64,000 nt of DNA from Nocardioides alpinus (lineage in GTDB: Bacteria; Actinomycetota; Actinomycetes; Propionibacteriales; Nocardioidaceae): contig NZ_FOKC01000005.1 in the NCBI RefSeq assembly GCF_900112035.1, positions 124,001 to 188,000 on the forward strand, given 5' to 3'. Under the pieces are notes generated by a model that did not search any database, was not told the DNA's origin, and saw only the letters and a program-made list of their open reading frames with translations. Within the stretch, counting starts at the first letter, position 1. Each line of letters starts with the position of its first letter. The translations under genes were made by a program, and so were the position numbers. Of the stretch, positions 46,518-55,885 are shown in pieces.

Positions 46518-47521
46518 GCACCGCGACCGTCAACCCCGGCTCTGCGTCGACGTGGGACCGCGTCCGCTCCTTCACGCCGCCCCCGCGCTACTACCCGATC
46601 CTGGCGACCCTGGCCCTCTTCATCGGCCTCTTCGGTCTCGGCGGGATGCGCTACGAGGGGTTCTCCGACCCGCAGGTGCTGCTCAGCCTGCTCATCGACA
46701 ACGCCTTCCTCATCGTGCTCGGCGTCGGGATGACCTTCGTCATCCTCACCGGGGGCATCGACCTCTCGGTCGGATCGGTGGTCGCGCTGTCCACGATGAT
46801 CGCGGCCAAGACGCTGCAGATGGGCTGGTCGCCCTACGCCTCGATCACGGCCGTGCTGCTCACCGGCACAGTGCTCGGCCTGCTGATGGGCCTGCTCATC
46901 CACTACTTCGACATCCAGCCGTTCATCGCCACGCTGGCGGGGCTGTTCCTCGCCCGCGGCCTGACCTACCTGATCAGTGTCGAGTCGATCTCGATCAGCG
47001 ACGACACCTTCACCCAGCTGGCCTTCAAGACGGTCTACATCGGTGAGTACTACATCCGCTGGACGGCGATCATCGCCCTGGCGACGGTGGCCATCGCGGC
47101 CTTCGTGCTGGCCCGCACCCGCTTCGGGCGCACCGTCTACGCCATCGGCGGCAGCGAGAGCTCGGCGATGCTGATGGGCCTGCGCGTGGCCTTCACCAAG
47201 GTCGGCGTCTACGTCATCAGCGGCTTCTGCGCCGCCCTCGCCGGCCTGCTGTTCTCCCTCTACATCCTCTCCGGCAACAGCCTCCACGCGATCGGGATGG
47301 AGCTCGACGCCATCGCCGCGGTCGTCATCGGCGGCACCCTGCTCACCGGCGGACGGGGGTACGTCGTCGGCTCGCTCCTCGGCGTGATGGTGCTCGGCAT
47401 CATCAAGACCCTCATCTCCTTCGACGGCACCCTGAGCTCGTACTGGATCCGGATCATCACCGGCCTCCTGCTGCTGGCGTTCGTCGTCGTGCAGCGCTTC
47501 GCGACGCGGCGCCGATCATGA
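46514..47521 (+). CDS. Sugar ABC transporter permease 2
   Basis: A 335-residue second permease (YjfF-like) with TGGIDLSVGSVVALSTM. Two different permeases with one double ATPase and one binding protein match the YtfQRT-YjfF galactofuranose system and its arabinose relatives. ATGA overlap on both sides, with the regulator gene following at 47518. Confidence 0.93.
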   Translation: MSTATVNPGSASTWDRVRSFTPPPRYYPILATLALFIGLFGLGGMRYEGFSDPQVLLSLLIDNAFLIVLGVGMTFVILTGGIDLSVGSVVALSTMIAAKTLQMGWSPYASITAVLLTGTVLGLLMGLLIHYFDIQPFIATLAGLFLARGLTYLISVESISISDDTFTQLAFKTVYIGEYYIRWTAIIALATVAIAAFVLARTRFGRTVYAIGGSESSAMLMGLRVAFTKVGVYVISGFCAALAGLLFSLYILSGNSLHAIGMELDAIAAVVIGGTLLTGGRGYVVGSLLGVMVLGIIKTLISFDGTLSSYWIRIITGLLLLAFVVVQRFATRRRS

Positions 47522-48576
47522 CGCTGAGCGAGACCCAGCCGCCGGCCCGCACCCCGGTGATGGCCGACGTGGCGCGACTGGCGGGGGTGTCCCACCAGAC
47601 GGTCTCGCGCGTGATCAACGGGCAGAACAACCTGCGTCCTGCGACCCGCGAGCGGGTCGAGCAGGCCATCCTCCAGCTCGGCTACCGCCCCAACTCCGCG
47701 GCCCGCGCGCTGGTCACCCGACGCTCCGCGACCATCGGCGTGATCGGCTCGAAGAGCGGCTACTGGGGTCCGTCGACGGTGCACCGCACCATCCAGGCGG
47801 CGGGTCGCGAGGCGGGCTACTTCGTCAGCTCGGCCAACCTGCAGAGCCTCACCCGCGAGGAGCTCGTCGACGCGATCGACCACCTCCGCGGCCAGGCCGT
47901 CGAGGGCATCATCCTGATCTCGGCGACCAACGAGGCGCTCGAGGTGGCCCGCGCCCAGGAGCACCTCGGCATCCCGGTCGTCGTCGTCGAGGGCGACCCC
48001 GACAAGACCCGCTGGACCGTCGGCGTCGACCAGGTCGCCGGCGCCGAGCTCGGCACGCAGCACCTGATCGACCTCGGGCACACCGACATCGTGCACCTCG
48101 CCGGACCGCTCGAGTGGACCGAGGCAAGGGCGCGGCTGCAGGGGTGGCAGAACGCGATGTACGCCGCGGGCCTGCGTCCCGGCCAGCCGGTGACCGGCGA
48201 CTGGTCCGCCGCCAGCGGCTACGAGGCCGGCCTGGAGATCGCGGCGCGCGACGACGTCACCGCGGTCTTCTGCGCCAACGACCAGATGGCCCTCGGCCTG
48301 CTGCGCGCCCTGTCCGAGGCCGGCCGGGGAGTGCCCAGCGGCCCGCGCGGCGTCAGCGTCGTCGGCTTCGACGACATCCCCGAGGCGGCGTACCTCATCC
48401 CGCCCCTCACCACCGTCCGCCAGGACTTCCAGGCCGTCGGGCAGCGCGCGATCGAGATCCTGCGCGCCGCCCTCGGCCAGGTCCCGGCACCCGAACGCCT
48501 CATCGGCGCCGAGCTGGTCGTCCGCGCCAGCACTGCAGCGCCCGTCCGAGCAGTGCCTGTCGAAAGGACCCCATGA
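47518..48576 (+). CDS. LacI-family regulator inside arabinose operon (AraR-like)
   Basis: A 352-residue LacI regulator: HTH MADVARLAGVSHQTVSRVIN at about residues 15-34, effector core with FCANDQMALGLLRALSEAG and VVGFDDIPEAAY. Encoded between the permeases and araB with ATGA overlaps, so it is made together with the genes it probably represses, giving autoregulation. It shares about the same HTH recognition residues (SHQTVSRV) as the regulator at 41391, so the two may compete for similar operators. Confidence 0.92.
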   Translation: MTLSETQPPARTPVMADVARLAGVSHQTVSRVINGQNNLRPATRERVEQAILQLGYRPNSAARALVTRRSATIGVIGSKSGYWGPSTVHRTIQAAGREAGYFVSSANLQSLTREELVDAIDHLRGQAVEGIILISATNEALEVARAQEHLGIPVVVVEGDPDKTRWTVGVDQVAGAELGTQHLIDLGHTDIVHLAGPLEWTEARARLQGWQNAMYAAGLRPGQPVTGDWSAASGYEAGLEIAARDDVTAVFCANDQMALGLLRALSEAGRGVPSGPRGVSVVGFDDIPEAAYLIPPLTTVRQDFQAVGQRAIEILRAALGQVPAPERLIGAELVVRASTAAPVRAVPVERTP

Positions 48577-50297
48577 GCACCGCGAACACTGTCGACCACG
48601 AGCAGTACGTCGTCGGCGTCGACTACGGCACCCTGTCGGGCCGGGCGGTCGTCGTCCGCGTCTCCGACGGCGCCGAGCTCGGCACCGGCGTACACCCCTA
48701 TCCGCACGCGGTGCTGGAGCGCTCGCTCCCGGCCTCGCTCGCCGGCACCGAGCGGGCCCTCCCGCCGGAGTGGGCGCTGCAGGTGCCCGAGGACTACCGC
48801 GAGGTGCTGCGCGTCGCCGTGCCCGCTGCGGTCAAGGCCGCGGGGATCGACCCGGCCCACGTCGTCGGCATCGCCACCGACTTCACCGCCTGCACGATGG
48901 TCCCGACCCTCGCGGACGGCACCCCGCTCAACGAGGTCGACGGACTCGCCGACCGGCCGCACGCCTACGTCAAGCTCTGGAAGCACCACGCCGCACAGGG
49001 CCAGGCCAACCGGATCAACGAGCTCGCCCGCACCCGCGGCGAGGCCTGGCTGCCGCGCTACGGCGGGCTGATCTCCTCGGAGTGGGAGTTCGCCAAGGGC
49101 CTGGAGCTGTTCGAGGACGACCGCGAGGTCTACGACCGGATGGACCACTGGGTCGAGGCGGCCGACTGGATCATCTGGCAGCTCTGCGGGACGTACGTCC
49201 GCAACGCCTGCACCGCCGGATACAAGGGGCTCTACCAGTCATTCGGGGGCCAGGACGGGGAGTACCCGTCCGCCGGGTTCCTCGGCGAGCTGTCGCCCGG
49301 CTTCCAGACCTTCGTCGCCGACAAGCTCGAGCACGCCATCGGCCAGCTCGGCGACCGGGCCGGCACCCTGACTGCAGAGGCAGCCGAGTGGACGGGTTTG
49401 CCGGAGGGCATCGCCGTGGCCGTCGGCAACGTCGATGCCCACGTCACCGCGCCCGCCGCGCAGGCGGTCGGCCCCGGCCAGATGGTCGCGATCATGGGCA
49501 CGTCCACCTGCCACGTGATGAGCGCCGAGGTGCTCCGCGAGGTGCCGGGCATGTGCGGCGTCGTCGACGGCGGCATCGTGTCGGGCCTGTGGGGCTACGA
49601 GGCCGGCCAGTCCGGCGTCGGCGACATCTTCGGCTGGTTCACCGAGCACGGCGTCCCGGCCTACGTCACCGAGGCCGCCGCCGCGGCGGGGGAGGGCGTG
49701 CACGAATACCTCACCCGGCTCGCGGCCGACCAGGAGATCGGCGAGCACGGTCTCGTCGCCCTGGACTGGCACTCCGGCAACCGGTCGGTGCTCGTCGACC
49801 ACGAGCTCTCCGGCCTGGTGGTCGGACAGACACTGGCCACCCGCGCCGAGGACGTCTACCGGGCGCTGCTCGAGGCGACCGCCTTCGGCACCCGCGTCAT
49901 CGTGGAGACCTTCCGCGACAGCGGCGTGCCGGTGGAGGAGTTCATCGTCGCCGGCGGGCTGCAGAAGAACGCCCTGCTCATGCAGATCTACTCCGACGTG
50001 ACCCGCCTCCCGCTGTCGGTCATCGACTCCGAGCAGGGCCCCGCCCTCGGCTCAGCGATCCACGCGGCCGTCGCCGCCGGGGCGTACGACGACGTGGCCT
50101 CCGCCGCCAAGCAGATGGGCAAGGTCAGGCGGCACGTCTTCGTGCCCGACGAGGCCCGCGCCGCGGCGTACGACGCCCTCTTCGAGCAGTACCTCGCGCT
50201 CCACGACCACTTCGGGCGCACCACCACCACGATGCGCCGGCTCAAGGCGATCCGCCGCGACGCGGTCGCGCGCAGGACGTACGAGGTGTCCGCATGA
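48573..50297 (+). CDS. araB: Ribulokinase
   Basis: A 574-residue FGGY-family kinase phosphorylating L-ribulose. N-terminal VVGVDYGTLSGRAVVV, the ATDFTACT segment, MGTSTCHVM and the C-terminal FIVAGGLQKNALLMQIYSDV are ribulokinase hallmarks. Length fits the family (about 560-570). The ATG overlaps the LacI stop (ATGA). Second step of L-arabinose breakdown. Confidence 0.96.
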   Translation: MSTANTVDHEQYVVGVDYGTLSGRAVVVRVSDGAELGTGVHPYPHAVLERSLPASLAGTERALPPEWALQVPEDYREVLRVAVPAAVKAAGIDPAHVVGIATDFTACTMVPTLADGTPLNEVDGLADRPHAYVKLWKHHAAQGQANRINELARTRGEAWLPRYGGLISSEWEFAKGLELFEDDREVYDRMDHWVEAADWIIWQLCGTYVRNACTAGYKGLYQSFGGQDGEYPSAGFLGELSPGFQTFVADKLEHAIGQLGDRAGTLTAEAAEWTGLPEGIAVAVGNVDAHVTAPAAQAVGPGQMVAIMGTSTCHVMSAEVLREVPGMCGVVDGGIVSGLWGYEAGQSGVGDIFGWFTEHGVPAYVTEAAAAAGEGVHEYLTRLAADQEIGEHGLVALDWHSGNRSVLVDHELSGLVVGQTLATRAEDVYRALLEATAFGTRVIVETFRDSGVPVEEFIVAGGLQKNALLMQIYSDVTRLPLSVIDSEQGPALGSAIHAAVAAGAYDDVASAAKQMGKVRRHVFVPDEARAAAYDALFEQYLALHDHFGRTTTTMRRLKAIRRDAVARRTYEVSA

Positions 50298-50971
50298 CCG
50301 CCGTCTCCGACGCCACCGACACGATCCTGCGGCTCCGCGCCGAGGTGTGCGCGCTGCACGAGCAGCTCACCCGCTACCAGCTGGTCGTGTGGACCGCGGG
50401 CAACGTGTCGGCGCGCGTGCCCGGCCAGGACCTCCTGGTGATCAAGCCCAGCGGGGTGTCGTACGACGACCTGACGCCCGCCAACATGGTCGTCTGCGAC
50501 CTCCAGGGCCGCGTGGTCGAGGGCGAGCACGCCCCGTCGTCGGACACCGAGGCGCAGGCCTACGTCTACCGCGAGATGCCGCACGTCGGGGGAGTGGTGC
50601 ACACCCACTCGACGTACGCCACCGCGTGGGCGGCGCGCGGCGAGGCCGTGCCGTGCGTGCTGACGATGGGCGCCGACGAGTTCGGTGGCGAGATCCCGGT
50701 CGGGCCGTTCGCGATCATCGGCGACGACTCGATCGGCCGCGGGATCGTCGACACCCTGCGCGACAGCCGCTCGCCGGCGGTGCTGATGCGCAACCACGGC
50801 GTCTTCACCATCGGGCCGACCGCGAAGGCGGCGGTCAAGGCCGCCGTGATGTGCGAGGACGTCGCGCGCACCGTGCACATCTCCCGCCAGCTCGGCGAGC
50901 CGCTGGCCATCGACCAGCAGCACGTCGACGCCCTGTTCGACCGCTACCAGAACGTGTACGGCCAGCGCTGA
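50294..50971 (+). CDS. araD: L-ribulose-5-phosphate 4-epimerase
   Basis: A 225-residue class II aldolase-fold epimerase converting L-ribulose 5-phosphate to D-xylulose 5-phosphate. [18 protein letters not shown], the zinc ligands in VHTHSTYAT and RNHGVFTIG are present. ATGA overlap with araB. It could also act as a class II aldolase on related sugars, but the operon context fits AraD. Confidence 0.95.
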   Translation: MTAVSDATDTILRLRAEVCALHEQLTRYQLVVWTAGNVSARVPGQDLLVIKPSGVSYDDLTPANMVVCDLQGRVVEGEHAPSSDTEAQAYVYREMPHVGGVVHTHSTYATAWAARGEAVPCVLTMGADEFGGEIPVGPFAIIGDDSIGRGIVDTLRDSRSPAVLMRNHGVFTIGPTAKAAVKAAVMCEDVARTVHISRQLGEPLAIDQQHVDALFDRYQNVYGQR

Positions 50972-51038
50972 CCGCGCGATCACCTCCACCACGACCGCCA
51001 CGAGCAGTCACCACCACCTGATCCACGAAGGAAGTCCC

Positions 51039-52550
51039 ATGAGCATGACGTCGACGCCCACGCCCGAGGTCTGGTTCCTGACCGGCAGCCAGTCCCTCTA
51101 CGGTCCCGAGACGCTGGACCAGGTCGCGGCCCAGTCGCAGGGGATCGTGGAGCGCCTCGTCGAGGTGGGCGACCTGCCCGTCAACGTCGTGTGGAAGCCG
51201 GTCCTGATGGACGCCTCCTCGATCCACCGGCAGATGCTCGATGCCAACTCGGACCCGGCGTGCGTCGGTGTGGTGGCGTGGATGCACACCTTCTCCCCGG
51301 CCAAGATGTGGATCGCGGGCCTCGACGCGTTGCAGAAGCCGTTGCTGCACCTGCACACGCAGGCGGGCATGGAGCTGCCGTGGTCGACGATCGACATGGA
51401 CTTCATGAACCTCAACCAGGCCGCCCACGGCGACCGGGAGTTCGGCTACATCCAGTCGCGCCTCGGCGTGCTGCGCAAGACGGTCGCAGGCCACGTCGAC
51501 TCGCCGCTCGTCGCGCAGCGCATCGGCCACTGGGCCCGCGCCGCGCTGGGTCGCTCGGAGCTGCGCAGCCTCAAGCTCGCGCGCTTCGGCGACAACATGC
51601 GCGACGTCGCGGTCACCGAGGGCGACAAGGTCGAGGCCCAGCGCCGCTTCGGCGTCTCGGTCAACACCTACGGCGTCAACGACCTTGTCGCGGTGGTCGA
51701 CGCGATCGGTGACGACGACATCGACAAGCTGGTCACGGAGTACGCCGACACCTACCGCGTCGCGCCCGAGCTCCTCGTCGGTGGCGAGCGGCACGAGTCG
51801 CTGCGCTACGGCGCCCGCATCGAGCTCGGCCTGCGCTCCTTCCTCACCAGCGGCGGCTTCAACGCCTTCACGACGAACTTCGAGGACCTCGGCGGGCTGC
51901 GCCAGCTGCCCGGCCTGGCCGTGCAGCGGCTGATGGCCGACGGCTTCGGCTTCGGCGGCGAGGGCGACTGGAAGACGTCGGTGCTGCTGCGCGCCACGAA
52001 GGTGATGGGCGAGGGACTGCCCGGCGGGACGTCCTTCATGGAGGACTACACGTACCACCTGGTTCCGGGGCAGGAGAAGATCCTCGGCGCCCACATGCTC
52101 GAGGTCTGCCCGACCATCACCACCCAGACCGCGTCGCTCGAGATCCACCCGCTCGCCATCGGCGGTCGCGAGGACCCCGTACGCCTGCGCTTCACCGCAG
52201 ACCCCGGCCGCGCCGTCGTCGCCGGCCTCTCGGACCTGGGCGACCGCTTCCGCCTGACGGTCAACGACATCGACGTCGTCGAGCCCGACGAGGACCTCCC
52301 CAACCTCCCCGTGGCCTGCGCCGTCTGGGAGCCGCGCCCGTCGCTGTCGACCTCGGCGGAGTCCTGGCTGATGGCCGGTGCCCCGCACCACACCGTGCTC
52401 TCGAAGGCGGTCGGCGTCGAGATCCTCGAAGACTTCGCCCAGATGACCGGTGTCGAGATGGTCGTGATCGACGACGACACGACGACGCGGTCGTTCCAGC
52501 GGGAGCTGCGGTGGAACGCTGCGTACCACCGGTTGGCGGAGGGGTTGTAG
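51039..52550 (+). CDS. araA: L-arabinose isomerase
   Basis: A 503-residue metal-dependent isomerase for the first step, L-arabinose to L-ribulose. [17 protein letters not shown] at the N-terminus, the [17 protein letters not shown] [17 protein letters not shown], and HMLEVCPTI near the C-terminal metal site match AraA. ATG 51039 follows GAAGGAAG. Last gene of the arabinose operon and last gene of the high-GC part of the window. Confidence 0.97.
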   Translation: MSMTSTPTPEVWFLTGSQSLYGPETLDQVAAQSQGIVERLVEVGDLPVNVVWKPVLMDASSIHRQMLDANSDPACVGVVAWMHTFSPAKMWIAGLDALQKPLLHLHTQAGMELPWSTIDMDFMNLNQAAHGDREFGYIQSRLGVLRKTVAGHVDSPLVAQRIGHWARAALGRSELRSLKLARFGDNMRDVAVTEGDKVEAQRRFGVSVNTYGVNDLVAVVDAIGDDDIDKLVTEYADTYRVAPELLVGGERHESLRYGARIELGLRSFLTSGGFNAFTTNFEDLGGLRQLPGLAVQRLMADGFGFGGEGDWKTSVLLRATKVMGEGLPGGTSFMEDYTYHLVPGQEKILGAHMLEVCPTITTQTASLEIHPLAIGGREDPVRLRFTADPGRAVVAGLSDLGDRFRLTVNDIDVVEPDEDLPNLPVACAVWEPRPSLSTSAESWLMAGAPHHTVLSKAVGVEILEDFAQMTGVEMVVIDDDTTTRSFQRELRWNAAYHRLAEGL

Positions 52551-52603
52551 GAAGGAGCGGGGGATCCGCGCGCCCCTGGGTCGACACCGGGTGGGAAGTC
52601 AAC

Positions 52604-52809
52604 TCAGGTTGCTGTTGAGGTGCTCCCCGCGGATCGCTGAAGCTCACGGTCGGCCTGCATCAAGGCCTCGACCCGACCCTCATGGCTGTGCCTCTTGAGG
52701 CTCCCGCTCGGAAGCGGCGGCAGCGCTCGTCAACCGCGGCCTCACAGTAGGGGCACGAGACCATCCTCGCGAGATCCCACATGCCGGCGCTAATGGGGTC
52801 GTGCTTCAT
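52604..52809 (-). pseudogene. Small zinc-finger protein gene with apparent frameshift
   Basis: From ATG 52809, with AGGAGG 5 nt upstream, a 49-codon frame encodes MVSCPYCEAAVDERCRRFRAG (in part: CPYCEAAVDERC) and stops at 52660. The -1 frame continues LKRHSHEGRVEALMQADREL to a stop at 52604. Joined, the two parts give the C-x2-C-x8-C ... HxxR layout of small phage/actinobacterial zinc fingers, so one base seems lost near 52702-52706. It is either a decayed gene or frameshifted. Lies directly at the junction with the low-GC island. Confidence 0.5.
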
Positions 52810-53026
52810 CTCGGCCTCCTGATCGGTATATCGAACAGAGTCCCGTCGCGCGGGCAGCAGGCAATTGCGGGCGGACGAGGCAAGGGCACTCGCGGCGGTA
52901 AGACGTGGGCTGCTCCGCGGACGAGTTGAACCCCCGCACGATGCGCCGGGTCCGTGACCGCGGCTATCGGAATCACCTTGGAACCGTGAGCGAGCTGAAT
53001 ATTCAGCCCGCGGTTCGCCCGCTCGA

Positions 53027-53032
53027 TAACCT
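53027..53032 (+). promoter_or_regulatory. -10 hexamer of leaderless DUF4145-like gene
   Basis: TAACCT with exactly 7 nt to the ATG at 53040, which is why the shorter start is chosen for this gene. Confidence 0.4.
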
Positions 53033-53039
53033 GCGGCTC

Positions 53040-53822
53040 ATGACCATCGACCCAGCGTTGCGGCAGCTCGCGTCCGAGATCGAAGATGGCGCGGCGCTTC
53101 CGTCACCTCGATGCCCTGACTGCGGCGTCGGGACAGTGTCCTTTGCAGCGCCGACCAAATTTGAGACGGCCGGGATGAGAGAAGCAAGAAAGCATGACGC
53201 GTACGACCCGGACTGGGAGAAGGGAACCTTCGTCATGCAAGGCGTATGCGGTGCACACACGTGCCAGCAGGTCGTGGTTGCAACTGGTACGTGGCGGGTG
53301 GATTACGGCACGACGGGCGGGTATCCCGAGTCCTACGCCGATCAGTTCGCTGTCTTTTACAGAGTGAGGCAGGTGCATCCGCCGTTACGCCTGATGGAAT
53401 TACCTGATGACGCCGCCGTAAACGAAGCACTCGGGGGGATCGCTGAAGGGCTGCTGACTGCCGGTGCCGTTCTATTCACTGCTCCCGGGTTGGCGGCGAC
53501 TTCCCTTCGGGGCTGCATCGAGCGCTTTCTGTCCAACGCGGGAATCTCGAGAAAGACTGCGAAGGACCGGTTCCGCCCGCTTGACCGTCGACTTGTGGAA
53601 TGGCGAGAGAAGGACGCCGATCGCGACGGCATCGCGGATTTGATGCTTGCAGTCAAGTGGCTTGGCAACACAGGCACTCACGAGGACAGCGTTCTAACAG
53701 CCGCCGACGTACTAGAGGGTGCCCGGCTGCTCGACGAGGCGTTCCACCGGCTTTACGTGTCTCCTGCGATCACAGCTGCGGCGGCAGCAATCAATGCGGC
53801 TGAGGGGCCGGTGACCTTCTAG
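53040..53822 (+). CDS. DUF4145-like protein
   Basis: A 260-residue protein. The N-terminal part holds a zinc-type pair (CPDCG at about 24-28) and a second VCGAHTCQQV cysteine pair; the C-terminal half has the DUF4145 pattern LRGCIERFLSNAGI ... LAVKWLGNTGTHEDSVLTAADVLEGARLLDEAFHRLY. DUF4145 domains occur alone or fused to restriction and other defence enzymes. In-frame GTG 52986 and ATG 52905 are alternative starts. It opens the low-GC island. Confidence 0.75.
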   Translation: MTIDPALRQLASEIEDGAALPSPRCPDCGVGTVSFAAPTKFETAGMREARKHDAYDPDWEKGTFVMQGVCGAHTCQQVVVATGTWRVDYGTTGGYPESYADQFAVFYRVRQVHPPLRLMELPDDAAVNEALGGIAEGLLTAGAVLFTAPGLAATSLRGCIERFLSNAGISRKTAKDRFRPLDRRLVEWREKDADRDGIADLMLAVKWLGNTGTHEDSVLTAADVLEGARLLDEAFHRLYVSPAITAAAAAINAAEGPVTF

Positions 53823-53938
53823 AAATTCTAGCTTCGTGGATTCGCGGCGGAATGCAGCACCTCGGGCGCCGGCGGCGCTGAAGTTCGAGACGCAGTTGCA
53901 CTAGACACGACCCCGGTGTTTTCACTCACGCTTGTCGT

Positions 53939-54088
53939 ATGACGAAGATTGAGCAGAGCCTCCGCGCCGCACTGGCTGACTACGAACGCGATCTCATCGC
54001 CGCGGGGAAGGCGCCAGACACCGTGCACACCTACGTTGACCGCGCGGAGCGGTTCATCAAGTACCTCGTCGGCTCCTACGTGCCCTGA
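53939..54088 (+). CDS. Small SAM-like (integrase N-terminal domain) protein
   Basis: A 49-residue reading frame resembling only the core-binding (SAM-like) N-terminal domain of tyrosine recombinases: ALADYERDLIAAGKAPDTVHT and YVDRAERFIKYLVGSY. No catalytic domain (R..HxxR..Y) follows in any frame. Either a remnant of an integrase or one of the stand-alone SAM-like small proteins seen in actinobacterial mobile DNA. Confidence 0.55.
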   Translation: MTKIEQSLRAALADYERDLIAAGKAPDTVHTYVDRAERFIKYLVGSYVP

Positions 54089-54217
54089 GGTAGCGGCGCT
54101 GCGACTCCGCGACGCCGCGGACGCGGAGCTATGAGGCAGGCTCTGGGGCGGGCTCAGGGCGATGCGGCCTAGAGCTCTCCTCGCACAACGACGCATCAGA
54201 TGGCGATCAACTGCCGT

Positions 54218-54223
54218 TAGCAT
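54218..54223 (+). promoter_or_regulatory. -10 hexamer of methyltransferase-like gene
   Basis: TAGCAT with 6 nt to the ATG at 54230; leaderless arrangement. The region 54089-54217 shows no other feature. Confidence 0.4.
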
Positions 54224-54229
54224 TCATAG

Positions 54230-55540
54230 ATGGTGAGTGAGTTGGGCGGTCGCCGCATCACCGCACGCCAGTGGGAACTCCAAGCCGCGGACGAGTGGTT
54301 CGCGTACCGGCGAGACATGAACTCCGATAGCGCGCGGTTCGCCAGTGATTTCTGCGAGGCGGTCACGCTCCTCATCGTCCGCGCAGTAGGTGAGAACGTG
54401 GGTGCCGCCAAGCGAGTCCTCGCTCAACTTGGACTAACTCTGAGCAGGTGCGATGAGCTCGACTTCGAAGAGTTTGACCAAACACTGGCCTACGCACTGT
54501 GGCACGAAGTGGATCGATATCACCGCGTCACGCAAGCGCTAGACATGCTGTTCGAGCGTGGAGTCCTGCCCATAGCAAAACCCGCGCGCCGATTTCGGAT
54601 GCTCGAGGTGGGTTCTGGTCCCGCGCCGGCGGGATACGCGACTGTGGACTATTTCGCTGCCCTCGGCGCGTGGACGCAGCAACAGATGACTGGCTTCCAT
54701 AGTTCTGGTTCTGTCGAGGTGCATACGCTCGACCGCGGCCCGGCTTGGGGACAAATGATTCACCGTCTTTCCGAGGAGTTGCTACTAGTCGCTCGCAGCG
54801 GCGCCGCGCGTCCCTTCGTGCGCACGGACCGCTTCTTCGACGTCACCTACAACGATTTGCGCGGCTTTAATCCGCGCGAGTTGCACAACCAGACGCGAGA
54901 CCGCCACCTGGGTCGGCTGTTGGAACCACGCTGGGCCGAGGATGATGACGGCCTCGTGGACTTCGACACGTGGTTCGCTGTGTCTGATCGTCAGATCGCG
55001 GAGACGTTGGCAGCAAAGGCTGCTCCGCCGTCAGCGTATGACCTCATCGTCGTGGCCAACTTCATTACGAATGAAGAGATGTTGCAGATGCTCAAGCCCG
55101 ACGTGGAGGTTCTGGCTCGGTCTTTGGTTCCGGGAGGGGTCCTGCTCATTCTGAGTGCACCAGGCGCGAAGTACACCCCGATCTGGGAGCAGATACGCGA
55201 CCTGGCCCAACGTGCCCGGCTTGAGCACGTGGTGGACGAGGTAGTTGGTGCTCATCGCGAACCGGCGACACATACGCAAGTAGCCAGCGCGACCATCAAC
55301 GCACTTCGTCACCTAGACCGCCTAGTTCCGAATGCCTGGGACACAGCCGAGCTGCCGGATGCGGTCCTAGCCGAGGTCGTCTCAGCACTTTCCGTGCCTG
55401 CCTCAGCTCCGATTGAGGAAGCGGCTGCGCGGTTCGGCCCGTACCCGCACTTCCAGGTCCATGCTTTCAAGCGTGGGCACCGAGCCATTTCTCTGAAGGA
55501 GCGGAAGCGGTTCTCTCTGCGCACAGCCACTCAGAAATAG
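54230..55540 (+). CDS. SAM-dependent methyltransferase-like protein of unknown role
   Basis: A 436-residue protein. A helical N-terminal domain of about 115 residues precedes a Rossmann-type core with motif I MLEVGSGPAPAGYA (124-137), an acidic HTLDRG strand and a YDLIVVANFITNEEM ... LVPGGVLLILSAPG motif 4/5 region, which fits class I methyltransferases. The insert between motif I and motif 4 (about 135 residues) is long. No known family name can be given. It stands alone in the island. Confidence 0.7.
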   Translation: MVSELGGRRITARQWELQAADEWFAYRRDMNSDSARFASDFCEAVTLLIVRAVGENVGAAKRVLAQLGLTLSRCDELDFEEFDQTLAYALWHEVDRYHRVTQALDMLFERGVLPIAKPARRFRMLEVGSGPAPAGYATVDYFAALGAWTQQQMTGFHSSGSVEVHTLDRGPAWGQMIHRLSEELLLVARSGAARPFVRTDRFFDVTYNDLRGFNPRELHNQTRDRHLGRLLEPRWAEDDDGLVDFDTWFAVSDRQIAETLAAKAAPPSAYDLIVVANFITNEEMLQMLKPDVEVLARSLVPGGVLLILSAPGAKYTPIWEQIRDLAQRARLEHVVDEVVGAHREPATHTQVASATINALRHLDRLVPNAWDTAELPDAVLAEVVSALSVPASAPIEEAAARFGPYPHFQVHAFKRGHRAISLKERKRFSLRTATQK

Positions 55541-55885
55541 GACTCGGGGCAGGCTTCGGAGAGGCGCGTCGGTGGCTCGGGCGACCAGGAGCCCTCAGTG
55601 TTCGTTCGAGCGGGAGCTCTGCGTTTCGCAGGCTCCACCCGAGTTGGACGTGGGGCCAGCGCCATCTCAACGTCGATCGGCTGAAGGGTTCAGGCACCCT
55701 CGCGGCGAAATGACGCATGTGCGGCGCGCCAATCACAGCGTGGCGTGCGATTCGCAGCCGTACTAACTTCACCCGTTCGGACTCGTCGCGGCGTCCCTGC
55801 AAACAGATCCAGTCGCATAACAAGACGAGCCACGCGGCCGTCGGCCTCGCGCTGTTGTGTTCAGGCTGCAGACCGTACGGGGGGT
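55541..55885. other. Gene-free stretch between convergent island genes
   Basis: 345 bp between the methyltransferase-like gene and the convergent 55886 gene. Reading frames here are short and of shadow composition. I see no RNA gene, IS end or strong hairpin. Confidence 0.5.

Noticed and set aside
52551..52900. tRNA gene as island attachment site
   Set aside because: I looked for a cloverleaf and TTCGANTC-type loop at the left island edge and saw none.
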